A DNA stretch of 64,000 bases, taken from contig CBDFGQ010000008.1 in assembly GCA_965247295.1 (NCBI GenBank), positions 124,001 to 188,000 of the forward strand, in the 5' to 3' direction. This DNA is from CBDFGQ01 sp965247295. GTDB lineage: Bacteria > Chloroflexota > Dehalococcoidia > Lucifugimonadales > JAGWBF01. The notes below the pieces were generated by a model, which worked only from the letters and a program-made list of their open reading frames with translations, searched no databases and had not been told where the DNA came from. The first letter of the stretch is position 1. Each line of letters opens with the position of its first letter. The translations under genes were made by a program, and so were the position numbers. This document shows positions 8,401 through 16,274 of this stretch, in pieces.

Positions 8401-9564
8401 TCCATCCCTGTCCATGAGGACGGCTTTGGTAGAGGTGGAGCCGCCGTCGATCCCCATGAATGCCTCTACCTCCTGGCCTGGCGAGAATTTCGCCGGCTCC
8501 CAGGGTATCTTGGCGAAGAGCTTCTTGAACTCGTCCAGCTCTTCCTGAGTCCTATATAGCCCCACATCCCCGGACGCCTCCCGCATCTGCGTCCGTCCCA
8601 CCTCGATAAACTCCCCAAGGGTCACTTTCCCCTTGTACACACCCACGTCGGGGTCCTCGCTCTTACCGTAGAGCACCGAGCCGATGGCCGCATAGTACTG
8701 GGCGTTATCCGGGACTACGATCAGGTCGGCAGGGTCGATTCCTTCGGGCAAGGGGAAGGAGCGCTCCGCCCATATCTTGGGTATGTTCGCCTTCCAGCAG
8801 TCCCGCATGGCTGGGATGAATGTGTTGGGGCCACCCAGGAGTAGCACGGTCGGACGAAGGGTGTTGCCACGGGTGAGCACGCTGAGGTTCTGCTGAATGA
8901 TGGCCTCAAACAGAGACGCCATAAGCTCATCAGGGGGCACGCCGTTCTTCTGGAGTCCATTGATGTCAGTCTCGGCAAAGACACCGCATTTACCCGCCAC
9001 TGGATGGAGCTTGACGTCGAAGTAGGGGAGTAACTTGAGCTCGTCGGTGGTGAGTTGGAGCTTGGCGTTGATCTTGTCTATGACCGCGCCCGTTCCCCCG
9101 GCGCACTTGTCGTTCATGCTGGGGACCTTGCGTTTGGCCCCCGTCTCAGGGTCAGTGAACCAGATGATGATCTTGGCGTCCTGGCCCCCCAACTCGATGA
9201 CCGAGCCCGCATCCGGGTAGAGGTGCTCCACCGCCAGCGAGACGGCGTTAACCTCCTGGACGAATTTTGCCCCGATATACTCCCGCAGCATGTTCCCGCC
9301 GCTGCCGGTTATAAAGATGCGCAGCTTTTCCTGGGGAATGGGAAAGGCCTCCTCTATGCGCTTGAGGAAGTCGAAGACCTTTTCGGGCTGCCTGGTCTCG
9401 TGCCGCTCGTAGTCTTTCCAGAGAATCTCGTCCGTGTCGGGGTCCATCACCACCGCCTTCACGGTGGTCGACCCCACATCCAGCCCAATAAAGAGATTCT
9501 CATAGGCCCTTTCGGTGCCCGAATTCGAGCCCTCAGTCCCTATACCGTCTAGTAGTTCTACCAT
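5473..9564 (-). CDS. giant tandem BcrAD/BadFG activase with DUF2229 (COG3580-like) domain
   Basis: 1363 residues. Two ASKHA ATPase domains lie in tandem: the first near residues 24-290 (FIGLDVGSTTVKAVVMD, IELGGQDAK, CAGGTGAVID), the second near 360-640 (FMGIDGGSTSTKAVLMD, VDVGGQDIKV, CSAGNGYFLQ). A Cys cluster RCSFCKNKC follows, then a DUF2229/HgdB-like region (DQCFPSKVSIAHVHNLL, SAACPTVS, SSFKCGHDAP). Each activase domain normally holds a shared [4Fe-4S] cluster at a homodimer interface; here the two halves may pair within one chain. The last 200 residues are low-complexity and end in two related peptides (IQLININLPQ and IQLVNFKLPQ). It should transfer electrons at the cost of ATP to the 512-aa partner. 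Oxygen sensitivity is expected from the family. Confidence 0.85.
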   Translation of the reverse strand: MVELLDGIGTEGSNSGTERAYENLFIGLDVGSTTVKAVVMDPDTDEILWKDYERHETRQPEKVFDFLKRIEEAFPIPQEKLRIFITGSGGNMLREYIGAKFVQEVNAVSLAVEHLYPDAGSVIELGGQDAKIIIWFTDPETGAKRKVPSMNDKCAGGTGAVIDKINAKLQLTTDELKLLPYFDVKLHPVAGKCGVFAETDINGLQKNGVPPDELMASLFEAIIQQNLSVLTRGNTLRPTVLLLGGPNTFIPAMRDCWKANIPKIWAERSFPLPEGIDPADLIVVPDNAQYYAAIGSVLYGKSEDPDVGVYKGKVTLGEFIEVGRTQMREASGDVGLYRTQEELDEFKKLFAKIPWEPAKFSPGQEVEAFMGIDGGSTSTKAVLMDRDGNLLATSYQLSKGNPLEDTQDILVELREYVENQGATLKVAGVGTTGYAKDMLKESLSADVAIVETVAHTKSALHYYKDADVIVDVGGQDIKVIVLKDGKVKDFKLNTQCSAGNGYFLQSTAARFGYSVSEFADVAFDADRLPVFGYGCAVFMETDIVNFQQLGWEKKEIMAGLAKVLPKNIWLYVVAEPNLRKFGTNFVLQGGTQHNLAAVKSQYDFIKSKVPGVTVRVHQFTGESGAIGAALEAIRVAAERDSTFIGLAAAETLEFTATRDESTRCSFCKNKCLRTYIDTVSAQGDKNRFIIATCEKGTVEKMDDMKVIKARLDEIRKANPNFVEKASTEAFRSFSPPKVSSMRDDEEGEDEAVVQRGSLRSLFGKRKPAKAIAAKAPQEVRELREKIKIGMPRVLNMYTLSPFFGAYFEALGVGFRNVIYSDYTDPMMWYKGSRRGSIDQCFPSKVSIAHVHNLLYDKKEKDKPDIIFFPIIQKLMTELVNSVDSAACPTVSISPEVVKAAFTKEGDAFAENGMQYLAPSLDMSSWPLFELEMYECFRDVLGVTEEENREAIDIAYKVWRRYFEVSLRAEARKVLDKLGEEGKVGVVMLGRPYHNDPGLNHEVMAEIQKKGYPIFSVDSLPQDEDILEELFGEEVRAGIITHPMDIQDVWKNSYSENSSKKVWGAKYVARHPNLVAIDLSSFKCGHDAPIYNTVENIIESSGTPYFTFHDIDENKPTGSIKIRVETIDYFLQRYQEFLVRRHNSEGELEQMVEGYRAHLERVSTKATEKLEKMEVASGHLQISGNDSKGSGNDKHYLDDMGMPHHGTDAWVPVTFDVQKKSTNGNGNGHQTLELEDPSQLKESSANGTGASEKADSSSYDQIRAENTADDEPEDELASASASCNLPGQDYPKKAYAQLSEFRGESEINGEPVHTHPQQMIQLININLPQPSGCEHDDATQGKLIQLVNFKLPQVEKVEETVAAD

Positions 9565-9667
9565 TTGGTACCTCTCAACTCTTGATTCCCCAAGTACCAG
9601 GGTTGTGCGGTGCTAGGCACCGCGGCCGGGTCTCCCTGACACCGGCCTGCCTAGGCAAAACAGTCAT

Positions 9668-10339
9668 CTACTGGCCCCCGCCTGACTTATGAGCGGAGAC
9701 CAGGACCTGGCTTCGGTTGGTGGCCTGCTGGATGCGGACGGCAGATTCGGTCAAGACGCCTCCCATTCCAAACTGGAGGAGCTCACGCGCCAGTTTCTCC
9801 ACCGGGGGTTGTCGCGCCTCGGAGGAAGTAATCTGGAACACCACTTCCTTTACCGCCCCTATTATAGCGTGAGCCGTAAGGCGGGTATCACACGACCGCA
9901 CCAGGTTCATTGCCACACCCAGATCGAGGGAGCGCTGTAGCATCGCCGAGACCTGATGGTAAAAGTCGTCCAGGTGTGTCTCCAGTGCGCGGTCCGGGCT
10001 CGTGGTGTGGTGTAGGAGTATCTGTGTCAGGTCTCTTTCCCGCATGACCAAATTCAGCACCCGAGTAAGGTTCTCCTCGACCTGTTCCAGAGGAGGAGGG
10101 GCTCCCGGTCCAAGGGTGATGGGCTTGATGCAGTGCTGCAGATCCCGTAAAAAGGAGTCCAGGATGCTCTGAAATATGTGCAGCTTATTGTCAAAATACT
10201 GATAGAAAGTGCCCCTGGCGACGCCAGCCTGCTGGACGATCTGAGAAATGCTGCTTGAGTAGTATCCTTTACTGGCGAAGGCTACCTTGGCACATTGCTC
10301 CAGACGTTGTATCCGTCCGTCCCGCAGCTCACTATTCAT
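9668..10339 (-). CDS. TetR/AcrR-family transcriptional regulator
   Basis: 223 residues. The N-terminal TetR HTH is clear: FASKGYYSSSISQIVQQAGV followed by ARGTFYQYFDNKLHIFQ (residues 17-57). The rest is helical ligand-binding and dimerisation domain. It is first in line before the activase genes, in the same direction and with 103 bases between, so it probably controls them and itself. The ligand is unknown. A GTCAAAA/TTTTGAC inverted repeat about 90 bases upstream is a candidate operator. Confidence 0.88.
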   Translation of the reverse strand: MNSELRDGRIQRLEQCAKVAFASKGYYSSSISQIVQQAGVARGTFYQYFDNKLHIFQSILDSFLRDLQHCIKPITLGPGAPPPLEQVEENLTRVLNLVMRERDLTQILLHHTTSPDRALETHLDDFYHQVSAMLQRSLDLGVAMNLVRSCDTRLTAHAIIGAVKEVVFQITSSEARQPPVEKLARELLQFGMGGVLTESAVRIQQATNRSQVLVSAHKSGGGQ

Positions 10340-10429
10340 CTGGACAAGACCCTCCAGATGCCATACCCACCCTTACAATTATTTAATATTAACGTGCCGT
10401 CGTTTATCGTAGGCTGGCATAATACCGTT

Positions 10430-10455
10430 GTCAAAACAGTTTACCGGATTTTGAC
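10430..10455. promoter_or_regulatory. candidate TetR operator (inverted repeat)
   Basis: GTCAAAA (10430-10436) and TTTTGAC (10449-10455) form a perfect 7-bp inverted repeat with a 12-base spacer. The region is AT-rich and lies upstream of the TetR gene. The size fits a TetR-type site; function is inferred from position. Confidence 0.4.
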
Positions 10456-10588
10456 TAAATTTTACGCATAACCGGAGCTACAGGACCGGGAACTCCGAAC
10501 GCCGATGACAGGTTGGGGCGAGGGCAGCGACAGTGCGGATCGCCCTGGGCGAGTAGTCCGGGCGCGTTGTTGCTGGTGGGCCGGCGGC

Positions 10589-11719
10589 CTAAAGGGATGG
10601 TACCCGAAGTCCCTGGGGCGGTTGTAGCACCGAGGCGAGAGGGGAGACGGTCCCCAGCAGGCTGACGTCGATGCTGTCTACGGTGGGCCGCCCACACATT
10701 CCCATGGCGATTTCCAGCTCGTCGCGCAGGATCTGGAGGACCGAACGGAGCCCGTTCTCCCCGTCCACGGCCAGGCCCCAGAACAAGGGGCGGCCCATCA
10801 GCACGGCCCTGGCGCCCAAGGCCAGCGCTTTCAGGACGTCCGTGCCTCGCCTGATACCGCCGTCCATGTACACCTCAAGCCTTCCATCAACAGCTTCCAC
10901 GACCTCGGGCAGGACCTCGACGCTGGCAAAGGTGGTATCCAGCTGGCGCGCCCCATGGTTGGAGACTATCAGGGCCTTCACCCCGTGCTCAGCGCACAGC
11001 CGGGCGTCCTCTCCAGTCATGATCCCCTTCACCAGCACCGGCAAGGGGATGTTGGCGGCGAGCCAGTCCAGCTCGGTCCAGGTCGCCGATCGGTTTATCA
11101 GCTCGTTAACCCCGCTGGGGGCGTCGGAACTCAGGCCCCACGTCACGTCAGGCAGCTCCAGGCCGGCGTAATTGGGGGAGACTGGATTTACATAACGGTT
11201 CCTGATGTTGCGCTCCCGTTTGGCCCGCACCGTGGAGTCCAGGGTTATGCATATGGCCGAGAACCCGGCGTCCTGGGCCCGCTGGGCCATCTGCTTGGTC
11301 AGGCCGCGGTCCCGGTACAGGTATTGCTGGAACCATATGGGACCAGTTGCGGCCTTGGCCACCTCCTCCAGGGTGTAGGTTGAGCCCGAGCTGAGCACCA
11401 TGACGGTCCCCTGCTCACCGGCCACTTTGGCGGTGAGCAGCTCCCCCTGGGGGTGTGCCCTGCCGTGGCTTCCGGCGGGGTCCAGCATTATGGGGAACTG
11501 AATGCGGTGTCCCAGCACCGTGGTGCTCAGGTCCCGCTGGCTTATATCCACCAGCATTCGGGGACGGAGCATGATGGAGTCAAACACGGCGCGGGTCCTT
11601 CTCAGGGTGATCTCGTCCGTTGCCCCTCCGGCGATGAAGTCAGCCTCGGGTTTGGGCAGAGTCTCGGTGGCCCGGGCCTCGTATTCGAATACGTTTATTG
11701 GTCCCACATTGGTGGTCAT
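10589..11719 (-). CDS. FMN-dependent alpha-hydroxyacid dehydrogenase
   Basis: 376 residues, full length for the LldD/glycolate oxidase/mandelate dehydrogenase family, with a TIM barrel holding FMN. The catalytic stretch SNHGARQLD (His near residue 260) and the FMN-phosphate loop DGGIRRGTDVLKALALGA are intact; PLFWGLAVDGENG follows as in the family. It oxidises a 2-hydroxyacid to a 2-oxoacid. The CoA-transferase and 2-oxoacid:ferredoxin oxidoreductase genes nearby suggest the product could feed 2-oxoacid decarboxylation. The precise substrate (lactate, glycolate, 2-hydroxyisobutyrate and others) is not decidable here. Confidence 0.88.
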   Translation of the reverse strand: MTTNVGPINVFEYEARATETLPKPEADFIAGGATDEITLRRTRAVFDSIMLRPRMLVDISQRDLSTTVLGHRIQFPIMLDPAGSHGRAHPQGELLTAKVAGEQGTVMVLSSGSTYTLEEVAKAATGPIWFQQYLYRDRGLTKQMAQRAQDAGFSAICITLDSTVRAKRERNIRNRYVNPVSPNYAGLELPDVTWGLSSDAPSGVNELINRSATWTELDWLAANIPLPVLVKGIMTGEDARLCAEHGVKALIVSNHGARQLDTTFASVEVLPEVVEAVDGRLEVYMDGGIRRGTDVLKALALGARAVLMGRPLFWGLAVDGENGLRSVLQILRDELEIAMGMCGRPTVDSIDVSLLGTVSPLASVLQPPQGLRVPSL

Positions 11720-12092
11720 GTCACCTCCGCCTCAGGTACGTACAGTTGCAGCAGCCCTCAGCATACGAGGTGGTTTTGCGCGTGTCAACATTCGGCGGCG
11801 GGAGGCCATGGTGCGATGCCTGTTCCGCGGGGGGCCCCGGTTGTATAATGGTGGCGCCGTTCGGCGGCATGGGTGGTGTAGGGTGGCTAGCCGGGTTGCC
11901 CGCGGTTGTAGGGTGGGGCAGTGGCCATAGCTGAATAGGTTCGGGGGATGGGATGAAGGCGTTGGGCTTGGACGGTGAAGGCGGCGAGGGGATGGTTGTG
12001 CGATGTGGGGAGGATTCTTGCTGCTATCGGGAGCCTGTCGGTAAGCAGGTGCGCCATACGGCACGCTAACTCAGGTCAGATCGCACGGGATA
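11720..12092. other. gene-free stretch
   Basis: No convincing coding frame on either strand: the open frames have Pro/Arg-rich composition typical of antisense noise. It should hold the promoter of the FMN-dependent dehydrogenase, but I see no strong -35/-10 pair. Confidence 0.4.
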
Positions 12093-12224
12093 CTAAGAAG
12101 AGCGCCACAGTGGGTTATTGGAGTCGGAGTACTTCGACGCAAGCAGGAGCGCCAGCAGACCGACCGCCAACGATAGCAGGATGCCGTTGGAGTTTTTCCA
12201 GTCCTTTGTCTCTAGGTTTACCAT
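12093..12224 (-). CDS. 43-residue single-pass membrane protein
   Basis: A short frame from ATG 12224 with a near-consensus Shine-Dalgarno (AAAGGAG, 8 bases upstream) ends at TAG 12093. The product has a charged N-terminus (MVNLETKDWKNSNG), a hydrophobic helix (ILLSLAVGLLALLLAS) and a polar tail. A TACAATATT box lies upstream. No family recognised. The strong ribosome-binding site and clean topology argue for a real small protein. It lies between a dehydrogenase and a thiolase, with no evident functional tie. Confidence 0.6.
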   Translation of the reverse strand: MVNLETKDWKNSNGILLSLAVGLLALLLASKYSDSNNPLWRSS

Positions 12225-12404
12225 TGCCTCTACTCCTTTGATGGCGGTTTGTGTACCTTTCATTAATATTGTAGGTAAAATAGTTATGCGTTTCCGTGGT
12301 CTGAATCACTCTGCAAGTGTGCGATCGCTCACAGAGGAGCGAGGAGTGGTGGTGGTCAGGGTGGGCTAAGGCGGACTACCTGGCCTTAGGCCGGATGGTA
12401 TAAC

Positions 12405-12437
12405 TGGGATATACATATATTTGGGATATACCTATAT
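12405..12437. repeat. 17-bp-period tandem repeat before the thiolase gene
   Basis: TGGGATATACATATAT (12405-12420) and TGGGATATACCTATAT (12422-12437) are direct repeats differing at one base, about 20 bases before the thiolase start. It may be a regulator-binding site or AT-rich promoter core. Confidence 0.55.
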
Positions 12438-12458
12438 AAGGTAAGGGGGCGGACGAGG

Positions 12459-13634
12459 ATGTCAGCGAGCCGTTTCAGGGAGCGAGAGATAGCCATCGTA
12501 GGGGTAGCCGAGTCCGACGAGATGGGGACCGTCCCCAACAAGTCGTCGCTCCAGCACCACGCCGAGGCCGCCCACAACGCCCTGGAGGACGCTGGCCTGT
12601 CCAAAGGCGACGTGAACGGCCTATTTACCGCCGGCTTCTCTACCATGGCCACCGCCGAGTACCTGGGGATCCAGCCCAGCTTTACCGATAACACGTCGGT
12701 GGGGGGATCTTCCTTCGTCATCCACGTGGCCCACGCCGTGGCCGCCATCAAGGCCGGCTACTGTGACGTCGCCCTGATCACCCACGGACAGGCCGGCAGG
12801 TCTACCCGGGCCCGGGTGCCCCAGGACCCTAACCTGCCCCAGGCGCAGTACGAGGCCCCTTATGGGATTATTGGCCCACCCATCAACTATGCCATGGCTT
12901 GCACCCGTTACATGCACGAGTACGGCGAGGACCGGACCCGCCAGGCCATGGCCGAGGTCGCCGTGGCCACCCGTAAGTGGGCCAACCTCAATCCCAAGGC
13001 GGTCATGCATGATACGGCCATGAGCTTTGATGACTACCATAACTCCCGCTGGATCGCCTGGCCTTTTCATCTCCCGGATTGCTGCGTGGTAACCGACTCC
13101 GGGGCTGCGGTTTTGGTCACTACCGCCGAACGCGCTGCCGGCTGCCGAAAACGGCCCGTCTGGGTGCTGGGCGCGGCTGAGGGCCACGACCACAACATTA
13201 TCAGCATGATGCCTTCCTACACCTCCCTCATCGCCCGTGAGACGGGCCCCAAGGCCATGGCCAGGGCGGGGATCACCCATGGCGATATCGACCTGACCAT
13301 GGTCTACGACTCCTTCACCTACACCGTCATGCTGACCCTGGAGGGACTGGGGTTTTGCGGCCGTGGGGAAGCAGCCGACCTGGTGGCGAATCAGCGCACC
13401 GCTCCCGGCGGAGACTTTCCCGTGAATACCAGCGGTGGGGGCCTGTCCTATACCCATCCAGGCATGTATGGGATATTCCTCCTGGTGGAGGCGGTGCGAC
13501 AGCTCAGGGGGGAGTGCGGCGACCGCCAGGTGCAGCATAAGGGTGATCCGGGCCAAAATGCCAAGGTAGCCTTGGTCAACGGGACCGGCGGATTCCTGTC
13601 CTCAACCGGGACTGCAGTCCTGGCTGTGGACTGA
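12459..13634 (+). CDS. SCP2/SCP-x-type thiolase-like protein
   Basis: 391 residues of the thiolase superfamily, lipid-transfer/SCP-x branch: DTAMSFDDY, VYDSFTYTVMLTLEGLGFC, VNTSGGGLSYTHPGM and NGTGG all match the group. The position of the usual nucleophilic Cys reads SVGGSSFVIH, so a normal claisen thiolase reaction is doubtful. In the Ltp2/ChsH2 type, a thiolase-fold protein without that Cys works with a DUF35 partner as a retro-aldolase. A DUF35 gene follows 76 bases downstream, so this pair probably acts on a CoA thioester as an aldolase or acyl-transfer complex. Start: ATG 12459 with a short GAGG directly upstream. Confidence 0.8.
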   Translation: MSASRFREREIAIVGVAESDEMGTVPNKSSLQHHAEAAHNALEDAGLSKGDVNGLFTAGFSTMATAEYLGIQPSFTDNTSVGGSSFVIHVAHAVAAIKAGYCDVALITHGQAGRSTRARVPQDPNLPQAQYEAPYGIIGPPINYAMACTRYMHEYGEDRTRQAMAEVAVATRKWANLNPKAVMHDTAMSFDDYHNSRWIAWPFHLPDCCVVTDSGAAVLVTTAERAAGCRKRPVWVLGAAEGHDHNIISMMPSYTSLIARETGPKAMARAGITHGDIDLTMVYDSFTYTVMLTLEGLGFCGRGEAADLVANQRTAPGGDFPVNTSGGGLSYTHPGMYGIFLLVEAVRQLRGECGDRQVQHKGDPGQNAKVALVNGTGGFLSSTGTAVLAVD

Positions 13635-13710
13635 CCCACCGGTACGAGGTGCCGTTCTCTACAGAGACCCGGAATGCCGACTGAAAACTTCTAATTAAGG
13701 AGACCGAAAG

Positions 13711-14142
13711 ATGGCGCAGTCACGGGAGGATGCCCCCAGTATTCCTGCTCCGGTGCCTCAGCAGGAGTCGGACTTCTACTGGGAAAGGTGCAGGGATCAC
13801 GAGCTATGGCTGCGCCACTGCAAGTCCTGCAACGTGGCCTATTTCTACCCCCGGGACATCTGCCCCCACTGTTTCTCGCGGGACACCGACTGGGTCCAGA
13901 GCAGTGGCCGAGGCACCTTACACACTTTTTCCATCGTTCACCGCGGCCCGACGCCGCCCTTCCGCGATTCCGTGCCTTACGTGACCGCCATAGTGGAGTT
14001 GGAGGAGGGCGCTCGCATGCCCTCTAACCTGGTGGATGTGGAGCCCGACCCGGCCGTCATCAGATGTGGCATGGCGGTCGAGGTGGTGTTCCACGACCTC
14101 GACGAGCAAATTAGCTTGCCCAAGTTCAGGCCTGCGCCATAG
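13711..14142 (+). CDS. DUF35 OB-fold/zinc-ribbon protein (thiolase partner)
   Basis: 143 residues from ATG 13711 after an AAGGAG site. The rubredoxin-like zinc ribbon is visible as HCKSCNVAYFYPRDICPHC (two CxxC pairs), followed by an OB-fold domain (GRGTLHTFSIVHRGPTPPF, VPYVTAIVELEEGARM). Proteins of this family bind thiolase-superfamily enzymes and shape or channel the acyl-CoA. Adjacency to the Cys-less thiolase supports one heteromeric enzyme. Confidence 0.85.
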   Translation: MAQSREDAPSIPAPVPQQESDFYWERCRDHELWLRHCKSCNVAYFYPRDICPHCFSRDTDWVQSSGRGTLHTFSIVHRGPTPPFRDSVPYVTAIVELEEGARMPSNLVDVEPDPAVIRCGMAVEVVFHDLDEQISLPKFRPAP

Positions 14143-14342
14143 CGGGGCCTGGCGCTGCAGTCGCAGGCTGAAGGCAGCAATGTAGGTCACGCAGTCGGCT
14201 GAACCTTTCGCGACACATGCCTCAGGTTATGGGTTCTTTCCCCATGCTACACAGGTGGTAGTCCCGTACCTTCAACCCCTGGCCTCCCTATACACTGGGA
14301 ACGAATAGGGGCAAGGTGGGATACCCGTGCTACCAGATGTAG

Positions 14343-14537
14343 GCCGAGTCCTCAATAGATGGCGACGAGACGCCCGACCTGGTGTTCTGGAACGATGGCG
14401 AGCGTACCCGTATGCTCCTCCGGATATACGACGATGGCCCTTCCATGCTGGTCCTCCTAGACCAGGTGGGGATGCCCAGTATTATGCCTCACACGTTGGA
14501 CGATGGCTGGCCCCTCCAAGGGGAACACATTCCTTAG
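14343..14537 (+). pseudogene. remnant coding stretch, start lost
   Basis: A 64-codon open stretch between stops encodes a protein-like sequence with repeats of the type DLVFWNDGERTRMLLRIYDD and MLVLLDQVGMPS. These resemble the short beta-strand repeats (DxxGxxRxxLxxxxDG) of secreted or tail-fibre-like proteins. There is no start codon with a ribosome site and the upstream part is absent, so it looks like the tail of a lost gene. The surrounding 14143-15021 has no other coding signal apart from the palindromic repeat at 14596. Confidence 0.3.
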
Positions 14538-14595
14538 TTCCCGGCTGGACTGATCAAGCCAATCTGCGGGTACTCTAGCCGTATAACGAACGTCG

Positions 14596-14734
14596 TTGTC
14601 ATTCTGAACCGGCCACGGGCCGGTGAAGAATCTGGCGGGGGTTAGGATCTTGGTGAGAACCTCCTCCCTTCCAGACCCTTCGCGGAGTTTATCCTGAGCG
14701 AGACGTAGATTCTTCACTTCGTTCAGAATGACAA
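14596..14734. repeat. palindromic MITE/REP-like element
   Basis: The outer arms TTGTCATTCTGAAC (14596-14609) and GTTCAGAATGACAA (14721-14734) are exact inverted repeats. Inside them TGAAGAATCT and AGATTCTTCA are again inverted. The roughly 139-bp unit could fold into a long hairpin and codes for nothing. Such GTCATTCTGAA-ended palindromes are common dispersed repeats in several bacterial phyla. Confidence 0.75.
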
Positions 14735-15021
14735 GAGCGAAGGGCTCAGAGCCTGCCCTGAGTACACCGAAGGGGTGACGGTGGCAACCTGCAACTTGAG
14801 GTAACTACAGCTCCATTCCCTTCATTAACCCAGGCGGTAGCCTAGACGGTCGCCGTTCCAACCCACCTGCCACCGCCCTCCCGTGCCGATAGGCCGGAGG
14901 CGTCGCCGCTTCCGATTCTTGCCACAACCCTGGCCATTCTATTAAGATAGGGACGTACTGCTTGGCTGGTATGTAGTTGCCGGGGGATTGTGGGAGGGCA
15001 GCAGCACCTCAAGGAGGGTTG

Positions 15022-16221
15022 GTGAGCGGGCCCTTAGCTGGATTCCGTGTCCTGGACCTCTCGCAGGCGCTGTCTGGACCAACCTCGTCTCGCATGCTTG
15101 CGGACATGGGAGCGGAGGTGATCAAGGTAGAGCAGCCCGGAGTGGGAGAGGTGTCCCGCAATATGGGTATCTCCTTCATGAACGGCGAGAGCGTCTACTA
15201 CATGATCTTCAACAGGAACAAGAAGGGCATTACCCTAAACCTGCGGACGCAGGAGGGTAAGCGCATATTCCATGGGCTGGCCCGCGTCTCAGACGTGGTG
15301 CTGGACAACTTCCGGCCGGGGGTCACGGCCCGTCTGGGAGTGGACTACGAGACCCTGAAGGAAGTCAACCCCTCCGTCGTCTGCTGCTCCATCTCCGGAT
15401 ATGGACAGGACGGTCCATACAGCAACCGGCCGGTGTTCGACTCCGTGGTACAGGCGCTGTCAGGGGCCATGAGTGTAACCGGGGAGCCGGGTCGGCCGCC
15501 CGGCGTCATGGGCTTTGCTGTGACCGACATAGGGGGCGGTTACGGGGCCACGGTGGGTATACTTGCGGCGCTGCTGGACCGTGAACGCACCGGGCGGGGC
15601 CGGCACATAGATCTGAGCCTCCTGGATGTCCAGGTCACCTTTCAGGGTCACCTGGCCGAGGCCTACCTGGGGGATGGAAAGGTGCCGGGGCCGGGGGGTT
15701 CGGTCCAGTCGGCTAACCTCCCTAACGGGGGGTTCCGGACCAAGGACGGGTCGTATTTGCAGATTCACTGCGCGACCCAGAAGTTCTACGAGGGTCTCGC
15801 CGCAATACTGGCGGCCAATGTGGAGGGGTGTCGGGAGCTGCCCCAGGACCAGCGTTTCATCACCATGGACGGCCGGCGGCAGCACTGGGATGAGCTGAAG
15901 GCCATTCTGGATCTTGCCTTCATCACCAAGACGTCCGCCCAGTGGATGGAGCTTCTGGGTGACGAGGTGCCTGTGGCACCCGTCAACTCAATCGCCGAGG
16001 CCCTTGAGGACCCTCAGGTCCTTCACCGCAACATGCTGGTGGAGGCCGACCATCCCACGGCGGGCAGGTACAGGATGCCGGGCAACCCCATCAAATTGGG
16101 CTACGAGGACTCCTTCCGTCCGTCTCCTACCTTGGGGCAGCACAATCAAGAGGTGCTGGGAGAACTCCTCGGCTACTCAGACCTGGATCTGGAGGCCCTC
16201 AAGGAGAGAGCGATAGTATGA
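15022..16221 (+). CDS. CaiB/BaiF family CoA-transferase
   Basis: About 399 residues when started at GTG 15022, which has AAGGAGG 5 bases upstream and gives the family N-terminus SGPLAGFRVLDLSQALSGP; an earlier in-frame start at 14977 lacks a site. Family marks are RMLADMGAEVIKVEQP, NRNKKGITLNL, and the catalytic Asp region FAVTDIGGGYGATVGILAAL. The enzyme moves CoA between carboxylic acids (class III). It stands alone after a gene-poor stretch and is followed by two FmdB zinc-ribbon genes. The substrate is unknown. Confidence 0.9.
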   Translation: MSGPLAGFRVLDLSQALSGPTSSRMLADMGAEVIKVEQPGVGEVSRNMGISFMNGESVYYMIFNRNKKGITLNLRTQEGKRIFHGLARVSDVVLDNFRPGVTARLGVDYETLKEVNPSVVCCSISGYGQDGPYSNRPVFDSVVQALSGAMSVTGEPGRPPGVMGFAVTDIGGGYGATVGILAALLDRERTGRGRHIDLSLLDVQVTFQGHLAEAYLGDGKVPGPGGSVQSANLPNGGFRTKDGSYLQIHCATQKFYEGLAAILAANVEGCRELPQDQRFITMDGRRQHWDELKAILDLAFITKTSAQWMELLGDEVPVAPVNSIAEALEDPQVLHRNMLVEADHPTAGRYRMPGNPIKLGYEDSFRPSPTLGQHNQEVLGELLGYSDLDLEALKERAIV

Positions 16222-16274
16222 CAGGCAGGTGGAGCCTGCCTGCACGTCGGTGATGAACTGCCACGGAGGTTAAT

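Noticed and set aside
12621..13556. 311-codon open frame antisense to the thiolase-like gene
   Set aside because: Gly/His-rich shadow of a clear thiolase-family gene.
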